Part shown: in pieces, positions 53,012 through 60,971 of the stretch | Layout: each line of letters starts with the position of its first letter | Numbering within the stretch: position 1 is the stretch's first letter | From: JAIBCL01 sp031411695 | Lineage (GTDB): Bacteria > Verrucomicrobiota > Verrucomicrobiia > Verrucomicrobiales > Verrucomicrobiaceae | Assembly (NCBI GenBank): GCA_031411695.1 | Contig: JANOBO010000155.1 | Location: forward strand, 1 to 64,000 | Length of the DNA: 64,000 nucleotides | Direction: 5' to 3' | Notes under the pieces: generated by a model | The model's database searches: none | Seen by the model: the letters and a program-made list of their open reading frames with translations, nothing else | What the model was told of the DNA's origin: nothing | Translations under genes and position numbers: made by a program

Positions 53012-54070
53012 TCAAAGAACAAAGTCGTCGAAGCGCGCTGTCTCGAGGCGCTGCCCATTCCGCCACACACACCCTTGCGCGAGACAGGACTGCGAGATCA
53101 GCACGAGACCCTCTTTCTGTCCCAGCACGAGTGCCGCAGTCGAGAGCACGCCCGCTTCTGTGCAGCCCTGCGCGATGACCGTCGCGGCGTTGCATCCATT
53201 TGCCACCGGATGCCCAGTGCGCGGATCGATGATGTGCCCGTAGCGCCGTCCGTCGATCTCGAAGGCACGCAGATAATCGCCCGACGTGGCAACCGCGCGG
53301 TCATTCACCATCACGCCGCCCCAGCAGCGGCCGGGATCATCGGGATGCTCGAGGCCCACGCGCCAGCCGCCGCCATGCGGGCCCTGTCCCGCCACGCGGA
53401 TGTCGCGTCCGAAGTCCACCATGATCTCACGGATGCCCCATCGCGCTGACATCTCCAGCACGCGATCCACCGCGTACTCCTTCCCGATGCCGCCGAGGTC
53501 GATGCACATTCCGGCACGCGGCAGAAAAACGCCGCCGCTTTTCCGCTGCACCTTGCTCCATCCCGTCAGCTCCAGCGCGGCGGCGATCTCCGCGTCCGTC
53601 GGGATCACGGGCGAGTCCTTGCGGTAATCCCACAGCCGGATCAGCGGCAGCGCGGTGGGATCGAACACACCGCCTGTGGACCAGTGATACCAGTCACAAA
53701 GCGAGAGGATCGAATCCAGCTCAGCGTCTGTCTCCACCCAGCGCTCGCCAGCTTCGCGATTGATCTCCGAGATCAAGCTGTCGCCCTTGAATCGGGAGTA
53801 CTTGTTTTCAAACTCGGTCACCCACCCAATCGCCGCCTCACGAAACGCGGCCGCCTGCTTCTGCGATGGCGCGCGGAAGATGATCTGACATTGAGTGCCC
53901 ATCGCCGGGAACACGGCCTTCGTCCATCCTTCTGCGCTCCGCCCCGTGGCTGCGGCATCCTGCGTGGCTGCGGCGTTCTGCCGCAGTCCGTTCAGGTCGC
54001 GGCTGGAAGCTGCGACGACGGACTGCGGCAGAATGTCGCAGCCACTTTGTTCTGGCTGCTTCAGAACCAT
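53012..54070 (-). CDS. apbE: FAD:protein FMN transferase with a REP-encoded N-terminus
   Basis: 352 residues. ApbE core from about 50: FPAMGTQCQIIF, FENKYSRFKGDSLISEINRE, CIDLGGIGKEYAVDRVLE and HIIDPRTGHPVA. It uses FAD to attach FMN to threonine of target proteins. Residues 8-42 (QSGCDILPQSVVAASSRDLN then GLRQNAAATQDAAAT) come from a REPIN, so no signal peptide is visible and a normal start has been displaced. The frame overlaps the DUF3570 stop by 10 bases. Confidence 0.9.
   Translation of the reverse strand: MVLKQPEQSGCDILPQSVVAASSRDLNGLRQNAAATQDAAATGRSAEGWTKAVFPAMGTQCQIIFRAPSQKQAAAFREAAIGWVTEFENKYSRFKGDSLISEINREAGERWVETDAELDSILSLCDWYHWSTGGVFDPTALPLIRLWDYRKDSPVIPTDAEIAAALELTGWSKVQRKSGGVFLPRAGMCIDLGGIGKEYAVDRVLEMSARWGIREIMVDFGRDIRVAGQGPHGGGWRVGLEHPDDPGRCWGGVMVNDRAVATSGDYLRAFEIDGRRYGHIIDPRTGHPVANGCNAATVIAQGCTEAGVLSTAALVLGQKEGLVLISQSCLAQGCVWRNGQRLETARFDDFVL
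53946..54048 (-). repeat. REPIN, GTGG family C, encoding the ApbE N-terminus
   Basis: On the plus strand, a partial unit at 53946-53963 (GTGGCTGCGGCATCCTGC) precedes the pair 53964-53990 (GTGGCTGCGGCGTTCTGC then CGCAGTCCG) and 54019-54048 (inverted, ending CGCAGCCACTTT). Each unit is GTGG plus hairpin CTGCGGCA-TTC-TGCCGCAG or a close variant. It is open in the apbE frame. Confidence 0.85.
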
Positions 54071-55347
54071 ACTTTGAATCCCAGCGTCACGCTGTTTGCC
54101 TCTGGATAGGTGATGCCTGGCGTTTCCTTGTCCCTCCCAAACTGTGAGTACCTCTCGTAGGCGATGTCAGCCCAGAACTTCTCGCTCACCTTCCAGATGA
54201 GCTTCATGCCATACGTCACGCTGCCGAGCTTCGAGAGCCGGTAGTCAGCCGAGTACGCCGCAGGCTTGCCCGTGAATTGCGTCGCATAAAAATCCGCCGC
54301 TGACTGCTCGTAGTAGCGCACGCCGGGCACGAGGATTAGCTTCGGCCCGAGGTTCTGGAACCAGTCGAGGCCGAAGGTATGCGCGTTGATGCCATACGAG
54401 TCGGTGTAGAAACGGTAGCTCGCCTCCAGCGCGCCTTTCAACGGATCAATCTGGCGGTTGAGCGCCAAATAGATGACGTGTTTGTCGCGGCTGTCCGGGC
54501 GTTTCTCATCGACGACCTCGTCGTTCAGCACCACCAGCTTGTATGGGTCGTCGAGATATCCCCACGACGTCCCGGCGACGTAGCTCACTTTCAGCAGCGT
54601 GAAGGGATCGATCACCTGCGCGATCTGCAGCTGGCCGTCCACGGAGTCCTTGTCCTCCCAGTTTCCCGTGGGCATGTCGCGCACGCTGTCGTGTGTGAGG
54701 GATGCGCCGAGCGAGAGCGTCGTCATGCGCTCATTGAAATCGCGCGAGACGATGAGGCTGCCGGCGACTGATTGGTAATCGGATTCGGTGCTGTAGGCGG
54801 CGCCGAAATCTGTGACCCACTCACCGTGCCGGGTCCGCAGGCCGAGATTCACGGCGAGGCGCTGATCCTCGTATTCGTTCATCGGCAGATAAGGCTTGCC
54901 GTATTCCTCCAGCGTCGTCTGCGTCGTCAGCAAAGACGCCGCCGAGGTCGTCACCGGCACCAAGGTCGAGGTGCCGCTCGGGCCCGAGACGGCCACGAAC
55001 GACGTTTGCGCCGCGCCCGGTGTGCTCACCACCGAGGTCACCTCCCGTGTTCTCCGCTTCATCGGCTCGCCCGTCGGCGTCGCGCCCGAGATCACATCAT
55101 AGACACTCTGAATTGTGAGGATCGTGTTCGGCGTGAGATCCGTCTGGAGGTAGAGTGACGGTGAGTAAGCCTCTGTGCGGTGATGGTCTTCAAGATAGTA
55201 GCTGAACTTGAAGTCCGCGCGGTCCTCGGCGTTTCCCTTCCGCAAGGGCAGTGCCAGCAAACAGGCCGCAACAATCACCGCCCGGGCGGCACTCGCTCTT
55301 CGACCCGTCTTCGACACAGCGATAAGATTGCCTGACCTCACAGGCAC
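54061..55347 (-). CDS. DUF3570 outer-membrane-like protein
   Basis: 428 residues; the only start in frame is GTG (55347). Signal region RAVIVAACLLALPLRKGNAE. The remainder is a series of amphipathic beta strands (DFKFSYYLEDHHRTEAYSPS, GGALEASYRFYTDSY-type, GVRYYEQSAADFYATQF, NSVTLGFKVWF at the C-terminus with a terminal Phe), as in outer-membrane barrels. DUF3570 accompanies DUF4266 and ApbE here. Function unproven; transport or flavoprotein presentation is inferred. Confidence 0.85.
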   Translation of the reverse strand: MPVRSGNLIAVSKTGRRASAARAVIVAACLLALPLRKGNAEDRADFKFSYYLEDHHRTEAYSPSLYLQTDLTPNTILTIQSVYDVISGATPTGEPMKRRTREVTSVVSTPGAAQTSFVAVSGPSGTSTLVPVTTSAASLLTTQTTLEEYGKPYLPMNEYEDQRLAVNLGLRTRHGEWVTDFGAAYSTESDYQSVAGSLIVSRDFNERMTTLSLGASLTHDSVRDMPTGNWEDKDSVDGQLQIAQVIDPFTLLKVSYVAGTSWGYLDDPYKLVVLNDEVVDEKRPDSRDKHVIYLALNRQIDPLKGALEASYRFYTDSYGINAHTFGLDWFQNLGPKLILVPGVRYYEQSAADFYATQFTGKPAAYSADYRLSKLGSVTYGMKLIWKVSEKFWADIAYERYSQFGRDKETPGITYPEANSVTLGFKVWF

Positions 55348-55402
55348 CGAGAGTACAAGGATTGGCGTTTGAAGAAAAGCACTCTTTTGTCGCCGCTATG
55401 GA

Positions 55403-56824
55403 TTAAGCGAGCGCCTTTGTGACCACGTCGCCATGCACATCCGTCAGCCGGTCGTCGCGGCCATTGTGCGGAAAGGTGAGGCGCGTGTGATCAAAACCGA
55501 GCAGGTGCAGGATCGTCGCGTGGATGTCGTGCACGTGCGTCTTCCCTGTCTCGGCGCGCAGGCCCACAGCGTCGGTGCTGCCGATGACCGTTCCGCCCTT
55601 CACTCCTCCGCCGGCCATCCACATGCAAAAGCCGTGCGGATTGTGGTCCCGCCCGGTGCCAGCCTCATTCATCGGCATTCGGCCGAACTCGCCGCCCCAC
55701 ACCACGAGCGTGGTGTCGAGCAAGCCGCGTGATTTGAGATCGCGCAGCAAGCCAGCGACCGGAAGATCACTTTGCGCGCAGAGCTTGGAGTGATTCCCCT
55801 CCATGTCGTTGTGCCCGTCCCAGCCGTTTGTGTCGCCGCAATACAACTGCACAAAACGGACGCCGCGCTCCACCATCCGCCGCGCCAGCAGACAGCGCGT
55901 GCCGAAGTCGGACGTGATTTTTTGATCCAGGCCGTACAGCCTTTTTGTCGCCTCCGTTTCCTTGGAGATGTCCACCACGTCCGGAGCGTGCGATTGCATG
56001 CGAAACGCCAGTTCATACGCCGAGATGCGCGCGGCGAGATCGGAGTCTTCCTCGCCCTGCGGCAGGTTGAGACGGTTCAATTGGTTGATCAGTCCCGCTG
56101 TGCTCCGTTGCTGAGTCGCGCTCACACCGGCCGGCGTGCCGAGATTCAAAATCGGCGAGCTGCCGCCGCGCAACAGCGTGCCTTGATACGCGGCCGGGAG
56201 AAAACCATTGCCCCACGCTGGCGCACCGCCTTTGGGCCAGCCTGCCGGATCTGGCATCACCACGAACGCGGGCATGTTCTGGTTCTCCGTGCCGAGGCCG
56301 TAGCTCACCCACGAGCCGAGGCTCGGCTTGCCCATCAGGATCGTGCCGGTGTTCATCATGTACACCGACTCCGGATGCGTGACGCTGTCGCCGTGACATC
56401 CGCGCAGGAGACAAATGTCATCCACACACTCCGCGATGTGCGGCAGCAGACCCGACACCTCCATGCCGCACTCGCCGTGTTTCGCAAACGGACGCAACGG
56501 CGGCATCAGCGTGTTCTTCGCCACCGCGCGCCGCGTCTTGAAGGTGCCGAACGAATCCGGGATCGGCTGCCCCGCGAGCCGCACGAGATCCGGCTTTGGA
56601 TCAAACAAATCCACATGGCTCGGCCCGCCCGACATGAAGAGGAAGATCACGCTCTTTGCTCTGGCAGCGAAATGCGGGTCGCGCGGAGCGAGGGGACTGC
56701 CGATTGCGGATTGCGATGCGGCGAGAAGTCCCTCCCGCTCCAGCATCGCCGTGAGCGCGACCATGCCAAAGCCGCCGCCGGAACTGCGGAGGAAGGAGCG
56801 GCGGGTGATCGAAGGCGGTTTCAT
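55403..56824 (-). CDS. DUF1501 protein, Tat-exported (second copy)
   Basis: 473 residues from the ATG at 56824, which exposes the Tat motif SITRRSFLRSSGGGFGMVAL. Core motifs as in the family: KSVIFLFMSGGPSHVDLFDP, LLPHIAECVDDICLLRG, SWVSYGLGTENQNMPAFVVM, RRMVERGVRFVQLYCGDTNG and GGEFGRMPMNEAGTGRDHNP. The ATG overlaps the stop of the small upstream gene (ATGA). It is paired functionally with the DUF1549/DUF1553 gene upstream, though three small open frames lie between. Confidence 0.9.
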   Translation of the reverse strand: MKPPSITRRSFLRSSGGGFGMVALTAMLEREGLLAASQSAIGSPLAPRDPHFAARAKSVIFLFMSGGPSHVDLFDPKPDLVRLAGQPIPDSFGTFKTRRAVAKNTLMPPLRPFAKHGECGMEVSGLLPHIAECVDDICLLRGCHGDSVTHPESVYMMNTGTILMGKPSLGSWVSYGLGTENQNMPAFVVMPDPAGWPKGGAPAWGNGFLPAAYQGTLLRGGSSPILNLGTPAGVSATQQRSTAGLINQLNRLNLPQGEEDSDLAARISAYELAFRMQSHAPDVVDISKETEATKRLYGLDQKITSDFGTRCLLARRMVERGVRFVQLYCGDTNGWDGHNDMEGNHSKLCAQSDLPVAGLLRDLKSRGLLDTTLVVWGGEFGRMPMNEAGTGRDHNPHGFCMWMAGGGVKGGTVIGSTDAVGLRAETGKTHVHDIHATILHLLGFDHTRLTFPHNGRDDRLTDVHGDVVTKALA

Positions 56825-57072
56825 ATCTGAATCATCTCCGCTGGATAACGGCCCCACGCCTCAAAGTCTTCTTGGGTGAGCGAGGCATATCGTTTGATCG
56901 GCACATGCCGAATGTTCCAGGCGAAGTTCAAATGATGAAACGCATGACGCAGTCCGATTTCGAAGTCTTCGCGCGAAATCTTCTCTGCCGAAATCTCATG
57001 TTCCAACCGCACGATCTCCTCCCGCGCTTCGGCGAGGTTGCTGGCGATGATCTTCCAGTTGTGCCTTTTCAT
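56821..57072 (-). CDS. Small helical hypothetical protein
   Basis: 83 residues, helix-rich and charged (LAEAREEIVRLEHEISAEKI, SREDFEIGLRHAFHHLNFAW). Not recognised. It overlaps the DUF1501 start by 4 bases, so translation is probably coupled. Confidence 0.55.
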   Translation of the reverse strand: MKRHNWKIIASNLAEAREEIVRLEHEISAEKISREDFEIGLRHAFHHLNFAWNIRHVPIKRYASLTQEDFEAWGRYPAEMIQI

Positions 57073-57106
57073 TGGATGTTTGATTCACGCTTTCAATTGG
57101 CCGCCA

Positions 57107-57295
57107 TCATCGCGCCTTGTTTGATGACACATAGGGCGGCAAACGACGGACACCGCCCCAACACCACGCCTCCGCTGAAGAGGGCGCGCGCTCCGTTGCG
57201 TTCTCGAAATGCCTGGCCGCTCCCTCCCAATCTCCAGCTTCCGCGCAGCGGTCGGCGTGGTTGAGTTCCTGCTCGATGGATCGCTTATCAAACAT
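57107..57295 (-). pseudogene. Possible TPR gene fragment
   Basis: Starting at 57295 the frame gives MFDKRSIEQELNHADRCAEA and GDWEGAARHFENATERAPSS, one TPR-like helix pair. It then changes into unrelated sequence (VRRLPPYVSSNKAR) and ends. A larger repeat protein may have been truncated, but this is uncertain. Confidence 0.35.
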
Positions 57296-57393
57296 CGCGG
57301 CAGGGAAGCACCGCTGCGTGGAGATTCCAAGTGGGGAATCCTTCACCCTTGAACACGATCCGCCGCGGCCGATCTGCCATGCGTCGGCTGCTT

Positions 57394-57564
57394 CTAAGGT
57401 GGTGGCGGTGAAGCGGGAGGAACGGCGGCAGGCTTCTTCACTCGTTGCGTGAAACTGGGAGCAGGGATGTATCCGACGGTGCCACTTCCGCCCGACCAGT
57501 CGCGGGCGGAACTCTTGTTCTTGAATGGCCGGGGTGCCTTGTTGCTCTGTTTCTGGCTCTTCAT
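57394..57564 (-). CDS. Short Lys/Pro-rich hypothetical protein
   Basis: 56 codons from the ATG at 57564 (MKSQKQSNKAPRPFKNKSSA then RDWSGGSGTVGYIPAP) with a proline-rich end. It starts 30 bases after the DUF1549/DUF1553 stop. No family recognised; could be a chance frame. Confidence 0.35.
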   Translation of the reverse strand: MKSQKQSNKAPRPFKNKSSARDWSGGSGTVGYIPAPSFTQRVKKPAAVPPASPPPP

Positions 57565-57593
57565 GGTGCGACGCGGATCAACTCTGATTTGCT

Positions 57594-59810
57594 TCAGTTC
57601 CTGTAAACAAACTCGTTCAAATTAAACAATGCCCGGCAGAGTTCGTCGAGCGGCGATGACTTGAGAAACTTTTGCGCGATGGCTTTCTCATCGGCGCGTG
57701 GTTCACGGCAGAGTATCAGCTGGTACGCGAGGGCGATCTGCTCCGGCTCAGTGCGCGCTTCTTTGCGGAGGCGGGCGGCGGTTGCGCTCGAAGCGCTGGT
57801 GACTTCTCGCGCGTTCAAAAGCGTCAGGGCTTGTGGCGCGGTGGTGCTGCGCTCGCGATCGGGGCAGCTGAGGTTGTTATCGGGTGCATCGAACACTTCG
57901 AGGAATGGGAAACGCAGATTCCGTCGCGCGAAGATGTAGATGCTGCGGCGGTTGTAGTCGCGCTCGTGATCGTTCTGATTCCAGCCGCCCTTCGCGCCTT
58001 CGATAACTTCCTTCGGCACAGGCGGGAACACACCAGGGCCGCCGAGGTTCAAATTCAATTTCCCACTGACGGCGAGGAGGCTGTCGCGGATGACCTCGCC
58101 CTCTAGTCTCACTTTTGGAAACGCCGCGTAGAGGTCGGCGCGTGGAGCTTCGATGGGGGCTTCAGTGCTCAGTGCCAAGTGCTCAGTTTTGGCTCGTGAC
58201 TCTGACTGAGCACCGCGCGCTGAGAACTGACCACTTCCTCCAGCCTGCTGATATGTATCCGACATCAAGATGATACGATGCATGTGCTTCACACTCCAGC
58301 CGCTGGCGATGAACTCGCTGGCGAGCCAGTCGAGCAGCTCGGGATGCGTGGGCGGTGCGCCATGGACGCCGAAGTCGCTGGGTGTGGCGACGAGTCCGCG
58401 CCCGAAGTGATGCTGCCAGATGCGGTTCACCATGACGCGCGCGCTCAGCGGATTATCGGGACTGGCGATCCAGTCGGCGAGCGCGCGGCGGTCCGTGGAC
58501 TTCACGCGATTCGGGATCACCTGCGGCGAAGCGGGCTGCACGGGATCGAGCGGCATCGAATATTCCCCACGGCGCAAAATGAAGGTTTCGCGCGGCTTGC
58601 CTTTGTCGAGCGCGAGAGCGGTGGGCATTGTGGGCGGCTTGCCGATCTTCTTGAGCGCAGCGATCAACTTCTCGCGCTTCGCCTTGTCGTCGGTCGAGAG
58701 CGCCCCGGCGACTTCCTTGTCGCTGATCTTCACCTTGCTGGCGGTTTCGAGCACGAGGTTGATCTGCTCGTCGTTGCGTTGCTCCGCTGGCGTCTCGTGG
58801 GCGGACCTGGCTTCGGGCGTGAGCTGGGCGAGCTTTTGCCGGAACACTTTTGCACGCGCGGGCGCCTCGAGTTCGGCAAGCGCGGCGACCTCGGGATGAG
58901 CGTTGTATTGCCGCATGGCGAGATCATGCGCGCGACGCTGGACCTGAGTTGGAATGGGCCGCGCGCGCTGGAATGACGATGAGGTGAAGTAGGCCTGCAG
59001 GCTGTAGTAGTCGCGCTGCGAGAGCGGCTCGAACTTGTGATCGTGACAGCGCGCGCAGGACAGGGTCAGGCCGAGGAAGACCATCGCCGTGGTGTCGGTG
59101 GCGTCGTTCAGCGTGTTGTGGCGGCGCTGCTCCTGGTCGGACGAGTCCACCATGTCGGGCCCGAGCAGCGCGAAGCCGGTGGCCACGAGAGCGTGCGGCT
59201 CGTCGGGCCAGAGCTCGTCACCGGCGATCTGCTCGCGGATGAAGCGGTCGTAAGGTTTGTCGGCGTTAAAGCTCTCGTTGACGTAGTCGCGGTAGCGCCA
59301 GGCATCCGGGCGCACCTCGTCGTGCTCGAAGCCGTCCGTCTCTGCGAAGCGCACGAGGTCCAGCCAGTGCCGGCCCCAGCGCTCTCCGTAGTGGGGAGAG
59401 GCGAGGAGGCGGGAGATGAGAGACGCGGAGACGCGGAGACTGTGAGACGATGAGATGGCTACAGCGGAACTATTCTCCGCGTCTCCTTGTCTCCGCGTCT
59501 CATTGTCTTCGGCGCATTCGCGGGAGAACGCGGCAACCTCCTCGGGCGTCGGGGGGAGTCCGGTGAGATCGAGTGCGATACGGCGGATGAGAGTCTCCGC
59601 GCCCGCCGGTGGAGAGAGCGTCAGGTTGTGCGCGGTGAGCTTTGCCTTGATGAAATGATCGGCTGCGTTTTCGCCAGCGGGCACCTCGATGCGATGGAGC
59701 GGCTGAAAGGCCCAATGCGCGCGGTCGGCATCGGTGAGCGTGAAGTCACCCTTGGGCCGGATATCCGCCGCTGGTGCGAGGCCCGTCAGCACGATGAAGG
59801 CGCAGGCCAT
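57594..59810 (-). CDS. DUF1549/DUF1553 protein containing two different in-frame repeat inserts
   Basis: 738 residues from the ATG at 59810, which gives a signal MACAFIVLTGLAPAA. DUF1549: RRIALDLTGLPPTPEEVAAF, then YGERWGRHWLDLVRFAETDG and LSCARCHDHKFEPLSQRDYY. DUF1553: NRIWQHHFGRGLVATPSDFG, HRIILMSDTYQQ, RERSTTAPQALTLLN. Residues about 101-132 (ETRRQGDAENSSAVAISSSH and onward) and 525-550 (SGQFSARGAQSESRAKTEHL and onward) are low-complexity inserts from two dispersed repeats and interrupt otherwise conserved regions without a stop. Periplasmic; paired with DUF1501. Confidence 0.88.
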   Translation of the reverse strand: MACAFIVLTGLAPAADIRPKGDFTLTDADRAHWAFQPLHRIEVPAGENAADHFIKAKLTAHNLTLSPPAGAETLIRRIALDLTGLPPTPEEVAAFSRECAEDNETRRQGDAENSSAVAISSSHSLRVSASLISRLLASPHYGERWGRHWLDLVRFAETDGFEHDEVRPDAWRYRDYVNESFNADKPYDRFIREQIAGDELWPDEPHALVATGFALLGPDMVDSSDQEQRRHNTLNDATDTTAMVFLGLTLSCARCHDHKFEPLSQRDYYSLQAYFTSSSFQRARPIPTQVQRRAHDLAMRQYNAHPEVAALAELEAPARAKVFRQKLAQLTPEARSAHETPAEQRNDEQINLVLETASKVKISDKEVAGALSTDDKAKREKLIAALKKIGKPPTMPTALALDKGKPRETFILRRGEYSMPLDPVQPASPQVIPNRVKSTDRRALADWIASPDNPLSARVMVNRIWQHHFGRGLVATPSDFGVHGAPPTHPELLDWLASEFIASGWSVKHMHRIILMSDTYQQAGGSGQFSARGAQSESRAKTEHLALSTEAPIEAPRADLYAAFPKVRLEGEVIRDSLLAVSGKLNLNLGGPGVFPPVPKEVIEGAKGGWNQNDHERDYNRRSIYIFARRNLRFPFLEVFDAPDNNLSCPDRERSTTAPQALTLLNAREVTSASSATAARLRKEARTEPEQIALAYQLILCREPRADEKAIAQKFLKSSPLDELCRALFNLNEFVYRN
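58163..58236 (-). repeat. CAGTGCTCAGT-type repeat insert in the DUF1553 region
   Basis: Repeated AGTGCTCAGT / ACTGAGCAC / CTGAGAACTGA words in both orientations, related to 9874-9912. The block is open in the gene frame (QFSARGAQSESRAKTEHLAL) right after HRIILMSDTYQQ. Confidence 0.75.
59416..59507 (-). repeat. GAGACGCGGAGAC-type repeat insert in the DUF1549 region
   Basis: The left part AGACGCGGAGACGCGGAGAC (from about 59420) and right part TCTCCGCGTCTCCTTGTCTC (from about 59471) are imperfect inverted arms. The translated insert reads NETRRQGDAENSS...SHSLRVSAS, between EEVAAFSRECAED and LISRLLASPHYGERWG. Confidence 0.75.
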
Positions 59811-60078
59811 GACTCTGCCCTGGCATCGGGCTTCAAGTGTGCGTGACGGGCTCTGTGGGATCATGCGGGGCACAGGAACGTTGCGCCCGGCGGCCGACAT
59901 TCACGGCGTTCTGGATTCGGCGGCTTTTCGAGAGTCATGGCGCCCTCATGTTCTGCGGGCGAAGAGGCAGCGGATGGCGATGCGCTCAAATCGTCGGCCA
60001 CCCCAAATATTCGCGGACAACTCCACATTGTATGCTTGAGATGCGCCGCCCGTTTGCGACCGCACCCCACCTGCCCCA

Positions 60079-60732
60079 ATGCCGCGTTTCCACTCACTCC
60101 TCTTCGCCGCCTGCCTGCCAACTCTGTCCGCCCTGGCAGCCGAGCATTGGCAGCCGCTCTTCAACGGGAAGGACCTCACCGGCTGGCGCGCCAACGTGAG
60201 ACCTGACTCCTTCTCTGTGGCGGACGGCGTGATCCGCGCGCGCGCAACCCATGAGCGCGCTCATTTGTTCTTCATCGGCGGGCTCAGCGATGGCTTTGTG
60301 CGCTTCAAGAACTTCGAGTTTGAGGCGATGGCGCGCGGCGAGCCGAACTCCAATGCGGGAATTTTCATTCACACCGACATGACCACCCGCGACAAGGTTC
60401 TCCACCTCGCCACGGGTTACGAGGTGCAGCTCAACAGCTCGTCCAAGGAGAAGCGCAAGACCGGCAGCCTCTACGCGGTGGTGGACCTGGACAAGTCACC
60501 CGTGGACGAGACCCAGTGGTTCCGCATCCGCATCACGGTCCGCAGCCCTCGCATCATCGTCCATGTGAACGACCTGCGGGTTGTCGATTACACGGAGCCA
60601 CCTGACGTCAAACGCCCGGCCGAGCGAGCGGGCCGTGTGCTCCGCGCCGACGGCGGCGCAATCGCGCTGCAGGCGCACGACCCCCAGAGCGTCTTTTACT
60701 TCAAGGACGTCCGCATCAAATCCCTGCCTTAG
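60079..60732 (+). CDS. DUF1080 (3-keto-disaccharide hydrolase domain) secreted protein
   Basis: 217 residues with a signal peptide (RFHSLLFAACLPTLSALA). The concanavalin-like DUF1080 fold is shown by WQPLFNGKDLTGWRANVRPD, EAMARGEPNSNAGIFIHTD, RKTGSLYAVVDLDKSPVDET and VHVNDLRVVDYTEP. Related proteins act on or bind oxidised disaccharides. It begins the plus-strand cluster leading to the sulfatase. Confidence 0.88.
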   Translation: MPRFHSLLFAACLPTLSALAAEHWQPLFNGKDLTGWRANVRPDSFSVADGVIRARATHERAHLFFIGGLSDGFVRFKNFEFEAMARGEPNSNAGIFIHTDMTTRDKVLHLATGYEVQLNSSSKEKRKTGSLYAVVDLDKSPVDETQWFRIRITVRSPRIIVHVNDLRVVDYTEPPDVKRPAERAGRVLRADGGAIALQAHDPQSVFYFKDVRIKSLP

Positions 60733-60971
60733 GGTCGCCGAGAGATACGGATCCGCATCATATGATCCCGCGCGAGGGAGACGGGCGCCTCGGCGCCAAC
60801 GCCCACGCACCTCCGTGGCAGGCGACCTCCTGCCGCGGATTCACGACGGGTGCCGCACCTGAGACGTGCGTGCTGCCGCGCGAATGGCGTTTGTGTTATG
60901 ACGGCCGATCAATCAAACCGCCTCTCACGTATCGTTAAGACTCAAACAAAATCACTGCGCCAGCCAACCTC
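60733..60971. other. Intergenic region with a possible fourth REP-like hairpin
   Basis: GTGGCAGGCGACCTCCTGCC at about 60821-60840 has a GTGG followed by GCAGG/CCTGC pairing, resembling the REP structure found elsewhere, but only one weak copy is seen. The rest shows nothing. Confidence 0.35.
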
